DNA of 24,386 nt from an uncultured Eubacteriales bacterium (GTDB taxonomy: Bacteria > Bacillota > Clostridia > Peptostreptococcales > Anaerovoracaceae), in NCBI GenBank assembly GCA_900553025.1, contig USBT01000017.1:1-24386 (forward strand), given 5' to 3'. Shown here piece by piece: positions 16,801 through 24,331 of the stretch. The translations under genes were made by a program, and so were the position numbers. Below the pieces are notes generated by a model that did not search any database, was not told where the DNA came from, and worked only from the letters and a program-made list of their open reading frames with translations. Position 1 is the stretch's first letter, and each line of letters begins with the position of its first letter.

Positions 16801-17486
16801 TGGATGCATTATTACAAAATCTAATTTCTGTGATGCGTGAATATTCATGGCTCGCTCCCCTGCTTTCTTTGGTATCAGGATTTCTAACTGGGCTTACGCC
16901 ATGCGCAATCTCTCAGTTGCCACTAATAATAGGATATGTATCCGCAGGCAACACTTCAAATAGAGCTAATATCAAAGCATCAATTTTTTACGCTCTAGGA
17001 ATCAGTATAACCTTTACCCTGCTAGGTATACTTGCAGGTGGAATAGGACAAATTCTAACAGCATATTTTAGTTATTGGCTAATATTCTTGGGTATTTTGA
17101 TGATTTTTATGGCATTTGAAACTAGCGAGATAACATCTTTTATCCCAACCTTAAATATGATAGGAAGAATTAAAAGCAGAGGTAATCTCGGAGCATTCCT
17201 AATTGGTGCTGTGAGCGGAATTTTCAGCTCGCCATGTGCAACACCGGTGTTAATATTTATCCTCAGCATTATCTCGTCAAAACAAAATATTTTCTTCGGC
17301 ATTGTCATGATGATTTTGTACAGCATTGGATATAGCATGATTACAATTTTGGCAGGTAGTCTTGTAGGATTTGTAAAATCACTAAAGCAATCGAAAAAAT
17401 ACGAAAAATTATATAATATATCCAAATACACTCTATCTGTTATAATGATTTTAATTGGGTTTTATCTTTTCTATGAGGGAATTTAA
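16800..17486 (+). CDS. ccdA: CcdA/DsbD-type transmembrane thiol-disulfide carrier
   Basis: Polytopic membrane protein of 228 residues with six predicted helices, belonging to the CcdA family that carries reducing equivalents from cytoplasmic thioredoxin across the membrane. The two redox cysteines are C35 (LTPCAISQLP) in the first helix and C146 (SSPCATPVL) in the fourth. The start overlaps the stop of the thioredoxin gene by one base (TAATG), with AGGAG eight bases upstream. The pair forms a complete two-protein relay. In cytochrome-c makers CcdA serves haem attachment, but no such genes are here, so repair or reduction of extracytoplasmic disulfides is the more likely role. Confidence 0.92.
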   Translation: MDALLQNLISVMREYSWLAPLLSLVSGFLTGLTPCAISQLPLIIGYVSAGNTSNRANIKASIFYALGISITFTLLGILAGGIGQILTAYFSYWLIFLGILMIFMAFETSEITSFIPTLNMIGRIKSRGNLGAFLIGAVSGIFSSPCATPVLIFILSIISSKQNIFFGIVMMILYSIGYSMITILAGSLVGFVKSLKQSKKYEKLYNISKYTLSVIMILIGFYLFYEGI

Positions 17487-17530
17487 ATATACCTTAAACC
17501 CGTTAGAATATGCGCTCTTCGAGGGCACTG

Positions 17531-17564
17531 AAAAAGGAATATGATACATCACATTCCTTTTTTT
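17531..17564. terminator. Bidirectional terminator between ccdA and ECF gene
   Basis: Arms AAAAAGGAAT (17531-17540) and ATTCCTTTTT (17553-17562), with inner TGA/TCA pairs, form a long hairpin with an A run on the left and a T run on the right, so it can stop transcription from both sides. It lies between converging genes. A smaller hairpin with a TTCG loop, GCGCTCTTCGAGGGC, lies at about 17512-17526 on the ccdA side. Confidence 0.9.
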
Positions 17565-17600
17565 AAGTAGAGATAAAATTATGATAATAGAAATTCAATT

Positions 17601-18134
17601 TTATTTTACCATTCTCTTAAGTGGAACTATCAAGAACAATGAGATGACTGCCGCAACACCTACCTGAATAATATTGCCAGGAATTGACCCAAATGGTGCA
17701 ACGAAGTTTCCAAACAAAATGACTTCTGCAATGTAGTAACCTACTATTTTGATAATTATCGCAAGGATAATACCGATTATTCGGTTTGCAAGAGTATTTT
17801 TTACTAAAGGCTTCTCCTCAACTTTGCCTATCACATATCCCATAAGCCCTACTATTACAAGCGTGAATGGTGCCCAAGATACCCAGCCACTTAGAAGGTC
17901 AAATAGCCCCATTCCAATTCCTCCTGCTATAGCTCCAGTTTTTCTTCCAAATATCCAAGCTCCAATAAATAGAGGTATATTACCCATATGAATTAAACCG
18001 CCTGCTCCGATAAATGGTAATCTAATCTGGATAAGGTATGTTGCTACAAGCGTTAGGGCAATAAAAACGCCGTTTACTACTAACATATAAGTCGTATTGT
18101 TTCTGACATTTGCTGTGTTCTGAGAAGTTTGCAT
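17601..18134 (-). CDS. ECF transporter S component
   Basis: Substrate-binding membrane subunit of an energy-coupling-factor vitamin transporter, 177 residues with about six helices. The central GLIHMGNIPLFIGAWIFGRKTGAIAGGIGMGLFDLLSGW and the following WAPFTLVIVGLMGYVIGK are typical of the ECF S-component group that includes HmpT- and riboflavin-type proteins. The vitamin cannot be decided from the sequence. A thiamine precursor would fit the TPK in this window, but that is only a suggestion. The shared A, A' and T subunits are not here, so it is a group II member using an EcfAAT module elsewhere. GGAGG lies just before the ATG. Confidence 0.88.
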   Translation of the reverse strand: MQTSQNTANVRNNTTYMLVVNGVFIALTLVATYLIQIRLPFIGAGGLIHMGNIPLFIGAWIFGRKTGAIAGGIGMGLFDLLSGWVSWAPFTLVIVGLMGYVIGKVEEKPLVKNTLANRIIGIILAIIIKIVGYYIAEVILFGNFVAPFGSIPGNIIQVGVAAVISLFLIVPLKRMVK

Positions 18135-18532
18135 ATTTCCTCCAAAATCTAATAATAATACATTTACAATTGCTTTAATATTAATTTAATATTGCTTTAT
18201 TGTTACTATATCAGATTTTTGACATTAGTTAAATATGCAGATTTGAAATATTTAACCAGTACAGTTTTGACTTTTAAGATATTACACAATGCTGTATTGC
18301 ATATTGCAACACAATTCTTCTTGAATATAAGAAACGTTGGAGCAAACCTTTTCACATTTACCCCAACGAATATTATACAACCGATTTACGCCAAGAAATA
18401 CTACATTTTGTATACAAAAAGTGCTGTAACGCTTAGAATTATGAATGTCGTTTTACAATTACAATCTTATAATTCCACGATAAGCGTTCAGCACTTATAT
18501 TTTGTTTATTTAGATATTATATTATTCAAATT
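18135..18532 (-). promoter_or_regulatory. 398-base intergenic region: ECF-gene promoter and possible leader
   Basis: The stretch holds no convincing gene. On the minus strand TTTAAC (18233-18228), 17 bases and TATAGT (18210-18205) with an upstream TGA form an extended -10 promoter for the ECF gene. A 17-base perfect inverted repeat, AATATTAA-T-TTAATATT (18177-18193), lies just downstream in the leader and could be an operator. Further upstream are a second TATAAT (about 18377-18372, minus strand), a CGTTGG/CCAACG hairpin (about 18333-18367), and the hppA terminator. A longer leader from the distal promoter is possible, but I recognise no known riboswitch. Confidence 0.5.
18419..18496 (-). terminator. 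Large hairpin terminator after hppA
   Basis: Outer arms pair AAGTGCTG-T-AACGCTTA (18419-18435) with TAAGCGTTCAGCACTT (18481-18496), 16 pairs with one bulge. Inner arms GAATTAT (18436-18442) and ATAATTC (18469-18475) add seven pairs around a 26-base loop. Reading from hppA on the minus strand, the stem is followed by TTT and more A/T, as a rho-independent terminator. It starts 36 bases after the hppA stop. Its size is larger than most terminators. Confidence 0.8.
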
Positions 18533-20557
18533 CTACAGTAGACCTGAACCAAATAGCGGTGCAAATACAACTGAAACTATTGTCATAAGCTTGATAAGTA
18601 TATTGATTGAAGGACCAGATGTATCCTTGAATGGATCGCCGACAGTATCTCCAACTACAGTAGCTTTGTGAGTTTCAGAGCCCTTACCACCGTGGTTACC
18701 CTCTTCAACGTACTTCTTAGCATTATCCCATGCGCCACCAGCGTTAGCCATCATGATAGCGAGAAGAACACCTGATGAAAGCGCTCCAGCAAGCATACCT
18801 GCAAGTGCAGATGAGCCTAGGATAAAGCCTACAGCAAGCGGTGCAACAATTGCCATCAAACCTGGCATTACCATTTCTTTAAGAGCAGCACCTGTTGATA
18901 TGTGTACACATCTTGCATAGTCAGGCTTCTCAGTACCTTCCATAATTCCTTTGTTCTCTCTGAACTGGCGTCTAACCTCCTCAATCATCTCGAATGCAGC
19001 CTTACCAACTGAATTCATTGTCATTGCAGAGAAAAGGAATGGAAGCATAGCACCGATAAATACACCGATGATTACAATCGGATCGATTAGGCTTACTTCT
19101 TCAAGCTCTGCAACCTCAGAGAAAGCTGCGAACAAAGCAAGTGCAGTAAGTGCAGCTGAACCGATAGCAAAACCTTTACCGATAGCAGCAGTAGTGTTTC
19201 CAACGGAGTCTAGCTTATCTGTGATGTCCCTTACCTCGGCTGGAAGCTCAGACATCTCAGCGATACCACCAGCATTGTCTGAAACTGGACCATATGCGTC
19301 AACAGCAACTGTCATACCAGTAGTAGAAAGCATTCCTACAGCAGATAGTGCGATTCCGTAAAGACCTGCAAACTGATAAGCAATAAATATACCAACACCG
19401 ATAAAGATGATTGGCCAGAATGTTGAAATCATACCAACTCCAAGACCACTTATAATAGTTGTAGCAGCACCCGTCTCAGATTGGTCTGCGATTTTCTTAA
19501 CATGACCATAATCGGCAGATGTATATATTTCAGTAACTTTACCAATTGCAATTCCAACAGCAAGACCTGCAATGATTGCATATGCATAGTTAAGGCTTCC
19601 AAGCATTGCGTTGCTCAAAAGAAGTGACGCAATAATTACGATAGCCCCAGCTACATATGTTCCCATATTTAGTGCAGCCGCAGGGTTTCCACCCTCTTTG
19701 CCTCTAACCATCAAGATACCAAGTACTGAAGCAAGAAGACCGATTCCTGCAAGAACAAGTGGGAATAATGCAGCAGTCTCTTCATCAAATGAACCACCGT
19801 ATTCGAAAGTATTCATTGCAGCTACAGCTGCAAGTGTTATAGCTGAAATGATTGAACCTACATAAGACTCAAATAAGTCTGACCCCATTCCAGCAACGTC
19901 TCCAACGTTATCACCTACGTTATCTGCAATTACAGCAGGGTTTCTAGGGTCGTCTTCAGGTATACCAGCTTCAACCTTACCTACAAGGTCAGCTCCAACG
20001 TCAGCAGCTTTGGTGTAGATACCACCACCTACTCTTCCAAACAAAGCCATTGAAGATGCTCCTAGACCGAAGCCTGTTGCACATTCAACAACTGTAGCAA
20101 GATCTAGAGCTACAAATACAACTCCCAAGCCTAGAAGACCAAGACCTGATACACATAGTCCCATAACAGCTCCTGATCTGAACGCTATTTTGAGAGCCTT
20201 TGTCATACCAGACTCTTTTGCTGCCCATGCAGTTCTAACGTTACCAAGCGTAGCTACCTTCATACCGAAGAATCCAGCAAGAACTGATAGAAGTGCACCT
20301 ATTACATACAAGCATGCTGTAATCCAATTGTTTAGACCTATTCCAATGAGAAGGAATAAAGCTACGATTACAATTATCATCGTGCTATACTCTCTCCTTA
20401 AAAATGCCATGGCACCTTCCCTGATGTAGCCTGAAATTTCCTTCATTCGGTCAGTTCCTTCATCTTCTCTGCCAATCCATGTAGACAAAGAAAATGCAAC
20501 TAACAGACCAATGATAGCAGACACGGGAGCTGCCCAACTCAAGACAGTTAGATCCAT
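18533..20557 (-). CDS. hppA: Membrane-bound, K+-dependent type pyrophosphatase (ion pump)
   Basis: Membrane pyrophosphatase that couples PPi hydrolysis to pumping of H+ or Na+ out of the cell. 674 residues, about 16 helices. PPi-binding motifs DVGADLVGKVE (186-196) and DNVGDNVGD (212-220) are intact, as is the later DNAGGIAEM region (427-435). The K+ switch region reads GNTTAAIG (A457, G460), with alanine where K+-independent enzymes have lysine, so it should be K+-dependent. Whether it pumps Na+ or H+ cannot be settled here. Start ATG has AGGAGG eight bases away. It follows secG by 56 bases, so it may be read from the secG transcript; the hairpin at 18419-18496 ends it. Confidence 0.95.
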   Translation of the reverse strand: MDLTVLSWAAPVSAIIGLLVAFSLSTWIGREDEGTDRMKEISGYIREGAMAFLRREYSTMIIVIVALFLLIGIGLNNWITACLYVIGALLSVLAGFFGMKVATLGNVRTAWAAKESGMTKALKIAFRSGAVMGLCVSGLGLLGLGVVFVALDLATVVECATGFGLGASSMALFGRVGGGIYTKAADVGADLVGKVEAGIPEDDPRNPAVIADNVGDNVGDVAGMGSDLFESYVGSIISAITLAAVAAMNTFEYGGSFDEETAALFPLVLAGIGLLASVLGILMVRGKEGGNPAAALNMGTYVAGAIVIIASLLLSNAMLGSLNYAYAIIAGLAVGIAIGKVTEIYTSADYGHVKKIADQSETGAATTIISGLGVGMISTFWPIIFIGVGIFIAYQFAGLYGIALSAVGMLSTTGMTVAVDAYGPVSDNAGGIAEMSELPAEVRDITDKLDSVGNTTAAIGKGFAIGSAALTALALFAAFSEVAELEEVSLIDPIVIIGVFIGAMLPFLFSAMTMNSVGKAAFEMIEEVRRQFRENKGIMEGTEKPDYARCVHISTGAALKEMVMPGLMAIVAPLAVGFILGSSALAGMLAGALSSGVLLAIMMANAGGAWDNAKKYVEEGNHGGKGSETHKATVVGDTVGDPFKDTSGPSINILIKLMTIVSVVFAPLFGSGLL

Positions 20558-20613
20558 ATTTCTCTCCTCCTTCTAATGCGACAACCTATCGCATACAAAT
20601 AAAAAATCAATAA

Positions 20614-20847
20614 TTACTTTGATATTGCAACCAGTATTATCGAAATCACGATAAAGCAAATAGCTGCAATCGCAGTCACTTTTTCCAAAACAGCGTCAAG
20701 ACCTCGACTTTTCTTCTTGCCGAAAAGCTGCTCTGCTCCACCTGCGATTGAACCTGAAAGCCCATCACTCTTACTTGACTGAAGTAAAACACTTACAATC
20801 AATATAATACTAGCAATTGCCAATAAAATCATCAGTGCAGTATTCAT
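20614..20847 (-). CDS. secG: Protein translocase subunit SecG
   Basis: Small SecYEG-accessory membrane protein that aids export through the Sec channel. 77 residues, normal. Two hydrophobic helices (about 3-22 and 54-75) flank the hallmark LLQSSKSDGLSGSIAGGAEQLFGKKKSRG loop. GGAGG is four bases before the ATG. It comes directly after tpiA, whereas in many Bacillota gpmI and eno lie between. It has its own promoter upstream. Confidence 0.95.
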   Translation of the reverse strand: MNTALMILLAIASIILIVSVLLQSSKSDGLSGSIAGGAEQLFGKKKSRGLDAVLEKVTAIAAICFIVISIILVAISK

Positions 20848-20875
20848 TGCTACCTCCTTATTTCATAACCATTTG

Positions 20876-20904
20876 AGTTTATCACAATGGTTACGAAAAA
20901 TCAA
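20876..20904 (-). promoter_or_regulatory. Promoter of secG with an overlapping dyad
   Basis: On the minus strand TTGATT (20904-20899), a 17-base spacer and TAAACT (20881-20876) with an upstream TGA make an extended -10 promoter. An eight-base perfect inverted repeat, TAACCATT (20866-20873) and AATGGTTA (20886-20893), straddles the -10 and probable start point, in a position where a repressor could bind. Confidence 0.65.
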
Positions 20905-20957
20905 GCAAAACAGCTTGCAAATACCCTCAAATTTAAGGATTTTATCTAGAATCTTAA
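20896..20957 (-). terminator. Possible weak terminator after tpiA
   Basis: On the minus strand a CAAGC/GCTTG stem (20917-20913 with 20906-20902) with a six-base loop is followed by ATTTTT, and an AT-rich stem lies ahead of it (20957-20933). The five-pair stem is weak and its T run overlaps the secG -35, so read-through to secG is likely. Confidence 0.4.
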
Positions 20958-20973
20958 AACCAATCAAGAAATG

Positions 20974-21735
20974 CTATTTTGCTGTACAAATCCCAACAAA
21001 ATCTTCTACCTTTAGGCTCGCGCCGCCAACAAGTGCACCGTCGATATCCTCCATCGAAAGCAATTCCTTTGCATTAGCTGGTTTTACGCTACCGCCGTAC
21101 TGAATAATCACCTCATCAGAAACCTCATCGCTGTAAAGTTCAGATATTTTGCGCCTTATTACCTTGCACATGTCCTGTGCCTGCTGTGATGAAGCGGTTT
21201 TGCCCGTTCCAATCGCCCAGATAGGTTCGTATGCAACGGTTATGCGCTTTGCATCTTCAGCAGATATGCCCTGAAAATCGGTGACAATCTGAGACTCAAC
21301 AAAAGAGTTTTCTTCACCTGATTCTCTGATTTCAAGGGATTCTCCAACACAAAGAATTGGGTTGATATCATCTTCTTGCAAAATTCTTTTCAGTTTGAGA
21401 TTTACAGTTTCGTCTGTTTCGCCAAAATACTGCCTTCGCTCTGAGTGTCCGATTATAACAAGATTTACGCCAACTTCCTTTAGCATCGGTATAGATATTT
21501 CACCAGTGAAAGCGCCCGCGTCCTCATAATGAGCATTTTGAGCTCCTATGATAACACGCTTTTCATTCCTCAAAACATCTACGAGTGTGTCAAGCTGTGT
21601 AAATGGTGCACATATTGCAAGGTCGATATTTTCAGGAAGCTGTGAAATTTTACTCTTAAGTTCCTGTGCAAATCCCTTTGCTTCCGCTTTATTTTTGTGC
21701 ATCTTCCAATTTCCAGCAATGAGTAATCTTCTCAT
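20974..21735 (-). CDS. tpiA: Triosephosphate isomerase
   Basis: Glycolytic enzyme interconverting dihydroxyacetone phosphate and glyceraldehyde 3-phosphate. 253 residues, normal. Catalytic residues N9 and K11 (GNWKMHK), H97 (IIGHSERRQYFGE) and E170 (VAYEPIWAIGTGKT) are present, as are YGGSVKPANA and GALVGGASL for phosphate binding. The frame is open nine codons further, but AAGGAG lies six bases before the ATG at 21735, and the protein begins MRRLLIAGNWKMHKN as in the family. It follows the repeat array that separates it from pgk. Confidence 0.97.
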   Translation of the reverse strand: MRRLLIAGNWKMHKNKAEAKGFAQELKSKISQLPENIDLAICAPFTQLDTLVDVLRNEKRVIIGAQNAHYEDAGAFTGEISIPMLKEVGVNLVIIGHSERRQYFGETDETVNLKLKRILQEDDINPILCVGESLEIRESGEENSFVESQIVTDFQGISAEDAKRITVAYEPIWAIGTGKTASSQQAQDMCKVIRRKISELYSDEVSDEVIIQYGGSVKPANAKELLSMEDIDGALVGGASLKVEDFVGICTAK

Positions 21736-21763
21736 CTTGTTCTCCTTTTTTATAACATACATT

Positions 21764-22010
21764 AGTTAAGCTGTGGCATCGGAGCGTGAATTAAGTTTGC
21801 CACACCTTGATTTTATATCAGACTTTGGTTTAAGCCACGCTGTGGTTATGCATATAGCTTTATAATTACGCCACGCTGTAGTTTTGCATATGGTTTTAAA
21901 ATTGTGCGACGCAGTGGCTTTGTAACACGGCTATAAAAAGCGCGCCACGCTGTGGCTTTATCATATACTTTGAAAACCGGGCCACTCTGTGGCTTTTCTC
22001 GCTCCGAAGC
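21764..22010 (-). repeat. Tandem array of about seven degenerate 35-38 bp units between pgk and tpiA
   Basis: Unit starts are about 21764 (partial), 21799, 21834, 21870, 21906, 21944 and 21981, so periods are 35, 35, 36, 36, 38 and 37. The shared core on the plus strand is GCCACGCTGTGGCTTT. It holds an inverted repeat (GCCAC, three bases, GTGGC), which survives in units at 21834 (with one G-T pair), 21944 and 21981 and is partly lost in others. The rest of the units is also alike (GCATAT and A/T-rich ends), unlike CRISPR spacers. GCATCGGAGCG (21776-21786) and CGCTCCGAAGC (22000-22010) bracket the array as an inverted repeat with one mismatch. As read from pgk, each core hairpin is followed by short A/T- or T-rich tracts, for example GCGCTTTTTATAG after the unit at 21944. 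Confidence 0.85.
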
Positions 22011-22024
22011 ATCCATTGGTTTTA

Positions 22025-23209
22025 TTATTTATCTTCAATAACGGCAATTCCAGGTAATTCCTTACCTTCTAGAAATTCTAGTGATGCACCACCACCTGTT
22101 GAAATATGTGTCATATTGCCCTCAAGTCCGAATTTCTTGATGGCTGCAGCAGAATCTCCACCACCGATTATTGATATGCAATCACTTTTAGCAAGTGCAT
22201 CAGCTACAGCACGTGTTCCCTTTGCAAAATTTTCCATTTCGAAAACGCCTACAGGTCCATTCCAAACAACGGTCTTAGCTTCAGCAATTTTCTTGTTGAA
22301 AAGCTCAATAGACTTAGGACCTATATCAAGTCCCATCATATCTGATGGAATGCTCTCAGCAGCTACAGTTTTAGTATTTGCTTCATTCTCAAATTTATCA
22401 GCAACTACGATGTCCATCGGAAGAAGCAAAGCTTTGTTTAGCTTGTTAGCTTTGTCCATTATTTCCTTGGCAAGCTCAATCCCATTTTCATCAAGAATTG
22501 ATGAACCAATTTCATAACCCTTGGCCTTGAAGAATGTATAAGACATTCCACCACCAATTATCAATGTATCAACCTTTTCAAGGAGATTCTCTATTACCTT
22601 AATTTTATCTGCAACCTTGGCACCACCCATTATTGCAACAAAAGGTCGCTTAGGATCAACTACTGCATCGCCTAGGAATTTAACTTCCTTCTCGATTAGA
22701 AAACCGCTGACTGCAGGTAGATATTCAGCTACTCCAGCAGTTGATGCATGTGCCCTATGAGCTGTGCCGAAGGCTTCCTGAACAAAGATATCTCCTAGCT
22801 CGGAGAGCTCTTTAGCAAAATGGAGATCGTTATCAGTTTCTTCTTTTCTGAATCTAACGTTCTCAAGTAGCATGATTTCTCCATTTTGCAGCTCAGAAGC
22901 GATTTTTCTTACACTGTCGTCAACTACCACATCGCTCTGAGCGAATTTAACAGGCTGACCGACGAGCTCAGCGAGGCGGTCAGCTACCTTGCTTAAGGAA
23001 AACTGTGCCTTAGGCTCTCCCTTCGGTCTTCCGAGGTGGGACATGAGTATCACCTTGGCTTTTGCTTCTACCAGGTATTTGATTGTAGGGAGAGCGGCCT
23101 TGATGCGGCCATCGTCTGTGATTTGACCGTCTTCCATGGGTACGTTAAAATCACAGCGGACTAAGGCACGTTTTCCCTCAAAGTTTACATCTTTAATTGT
23201 CTTCTTCAT
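22025..23209 (-). CDS. pgk: Phosphoglycerate kinase
   Basis: Makes ATP from 1,3-bisphosphoglycerate in glycolysis. 394 residues, normal for bacteria. RCDFNVP (18-24), SHLGRPKG (57-64), the LLENVRFRKEE stretch and the C-terminal GGGDSAAAIKKFG with STGGGASLEFLEG are all present. One variation is VQEAFGTAHRAH where most family members have NDAFG or MDAFG; it is conservative and may be normal in this group. GAGGA is about eight bases before the ATG. Downstream is the repeat array before tpiA. Confidence 0.97.
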   Translation of the reverse strand: MKKTIKDVNFEGKRALVRCDFNVPMEDGQITDDGRIKAALPTIKYLVEAKAKVILMSHLGRPKGEPKAQFSLSKVADRLAELVGQPVKFAQSDVVVDDSVRKIASELQNGEIMLLENVRFRKEETDNDLHFAKELSELGDIFVQEAFGTAHRAHASTAGVAEYLPAVSGFLIEKEVKFLGDAVVDPKRPFVAIMGGAKVADKIKVIENLLEKVDTLIIGGGMSYTFFKAKGYEIGSSILDENGIELAKEIMDKANKLNKALLLPMDIVVADKFENEANTKTVAAESIPSDMMGLDIGPKSIELFNKKIAEAKTVVWNGPVGVFEMENFAKGTRAVADALAKSDCISIIGGGDSAAAIKKFGLEGNMTHISTGGGASLEFLEGKELPGIAVIEDK

Positions 23210-23235
23210 AATTTACGTCCTCATTAAAAATCCAC

Positions 23236-23287
23236 GAGCCTTAAATATTGTTGAAAGCAGTTAATATCTGAAACAACCTTATGGCTC
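23236..23287 (-). other. Long imperfect hairpin between gap and pgk
   Basis: Symmetric arms pair in steps: GAGCC (23236-23240) with GGCTC (23283-23287), GTTG (23250-23253) with CAAC (23274-23277), and CAG (23258-23260) with CTG (23268-23270), with AT-rich internal loops. On the mRNA it sits between the gap stop and the pgk ribosome-binding site. It may stabilise or mark a processing site; no T run makes it a plain terminator. Confidence 0.45.
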
Positions 23288-23314
23288 CCGGAGATATTTT
23301 GTTATATATATAAT

Positions 23315-24331
23315 TTATTTGTGGTCAACTTCGTACATATGCTTGATAAGCTCAAGAAGCTTTGTGGAATATCCAAACTCATTATCATAGTATGCTACTA
23401 GCTTAAAGAATTTATCAGTCATCTGAACGCCCTGATTTGCGTCGAAGATTGAAGTATTTGGGTCGCCAATAAAATCAATCGATGTCACCTGGTCTTCAAC
23501 ATACTCTAGAATACCATTTAGCTCATTCTCGCTTGCTTCCTTGACTGCTTTGTTGATTTCTTCAAGAGATGTAGGATTTTTCAAAATTACATTCAAGTCA
23601 ACTACAGATACATCTCCAGTAGGCACTCTGAATGCCATTCCTGTCATTGAACCGTTAATCTCAGGGATTACAAGTCCTACAGCCTTTGCAGCACCTGTCG
23701 TAGTTGGAATTATATTGTTAAATACGCTTCTTCCAATTCTCCAGTCCTTATTATTTCTTGCATCTACAACCTTTTGCTTAGCAGTGGCCGCATGAATTGT
23801 AGTCATCAATCCACTTTCGATACCAAATTTATCATTAAGAACCTTACAAAGTGGTGCTAAGCAGTTAGTTGTGCAGGAAGCATTTGAAACTATATTCATT
23901 GATTTTTCATACTTTTCATGGTTTACGCCAACCACAAAGGTTGGTGTTACATTATCCTTTGCAGGTGCAGAAATTATAACCTTCTTTGCACCGTTATCAA
24001 TGTGAACCTGTGCTTTTTCCTGCGTATTGTATGCCCCTGTACCTTCGATTATGTACTCAGCTCCACATTTTGTCCAATCAATATCTTTTGCATCATTTTC
24101 CGAGGTTACAGGAATTTTGTTTCCATTTACAATTATTCCTCCATCATAGTAGTCAACCTCACCTGGGAATCTACCGAATGTTGAGTCATACTTTAACATG
24201 TATGCCATATACTCCGTGTCAGAATTCCTATAGTTAATCCCCGCAATTTCAATCTCTGGCATATCGAGCGAAGCTCTGATTACACCTGTTGCAATTCTAC
24301 CAAAACCACTGATACCAATTTTAATTGTCAT
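23315..24331 (-). CDS. gap: Glyceraldehyde-3-phosphate dehydrogenase, type I, with unusual cofactor residue
   Basis: Phosphorylating GAPDH, oxidising glyceraldehyde 3-phosphate to 1,3-bisphosphoglycerate. 338 residues. The Rossmann start is IGISGFGRIA, the catalytic cysteine is in SNASCTTNCLAPL, and TTIHAATAKQKVVD, NIIPTTTGAAKAVG and FRVPTGDVSVVDL follow in order. At the end of the second strand the family usually has N-D, whose aspartate holds the NAD ribose; here it reads N33-Y34-R35 (GINYRNSD). This may allow NADP, or mark a subfamily. AGGAGG is eight bases before the ATG. It is the first visible gene of the glycolytic run; a TATATAAA-rich stretch at the right edge may hold the promoter. 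Confidence 0.95.
   Translation of the reverse strand: MTIKIGISGFGRIATGVIRASLDMPEIEIAGINYRNSDTEYMAYMLKYDSTFGRFPGEVDYYDGGIIVNGNKIPVTSENDAKDIDWTKCGAEYIIEGTGAYNTQEKAQVHIDNGAKKVIISAPAKDNVTPTFVVGVNHEKYEKSMNIVSNASCTTNCLAPLCKVLNDKFGIESGLMTTIHAATAKQKVVDARNNKDWRIGRSVFNNIIPTTTGAAKAVGLVIPEINGSMTGMAFRVPTGDVSVVDLNVILKNPTSLEEINKAVKEASENELNGILEYVEDQVTSIDFIGDPNTSIFDANQGVQMTDKFFKLVAYYDNEFGYSTKLLELIKHMYEVDHK

Noticed and set aside
18192..18671. 159-codon plus-strand frame
   Set aside because: It overlaps the end of hppA, has no ribosome-binding site, covers the terminator hairpin, and its composition looks like AT-rich noncoding DNA.
21799..22010. CRISPR array
   Set aside because: Only about 13-16 bases are strongly shared per unit, and the parts between are similar to one another and only about 20-22 bases. 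The core itself varies. No cas genes are near.
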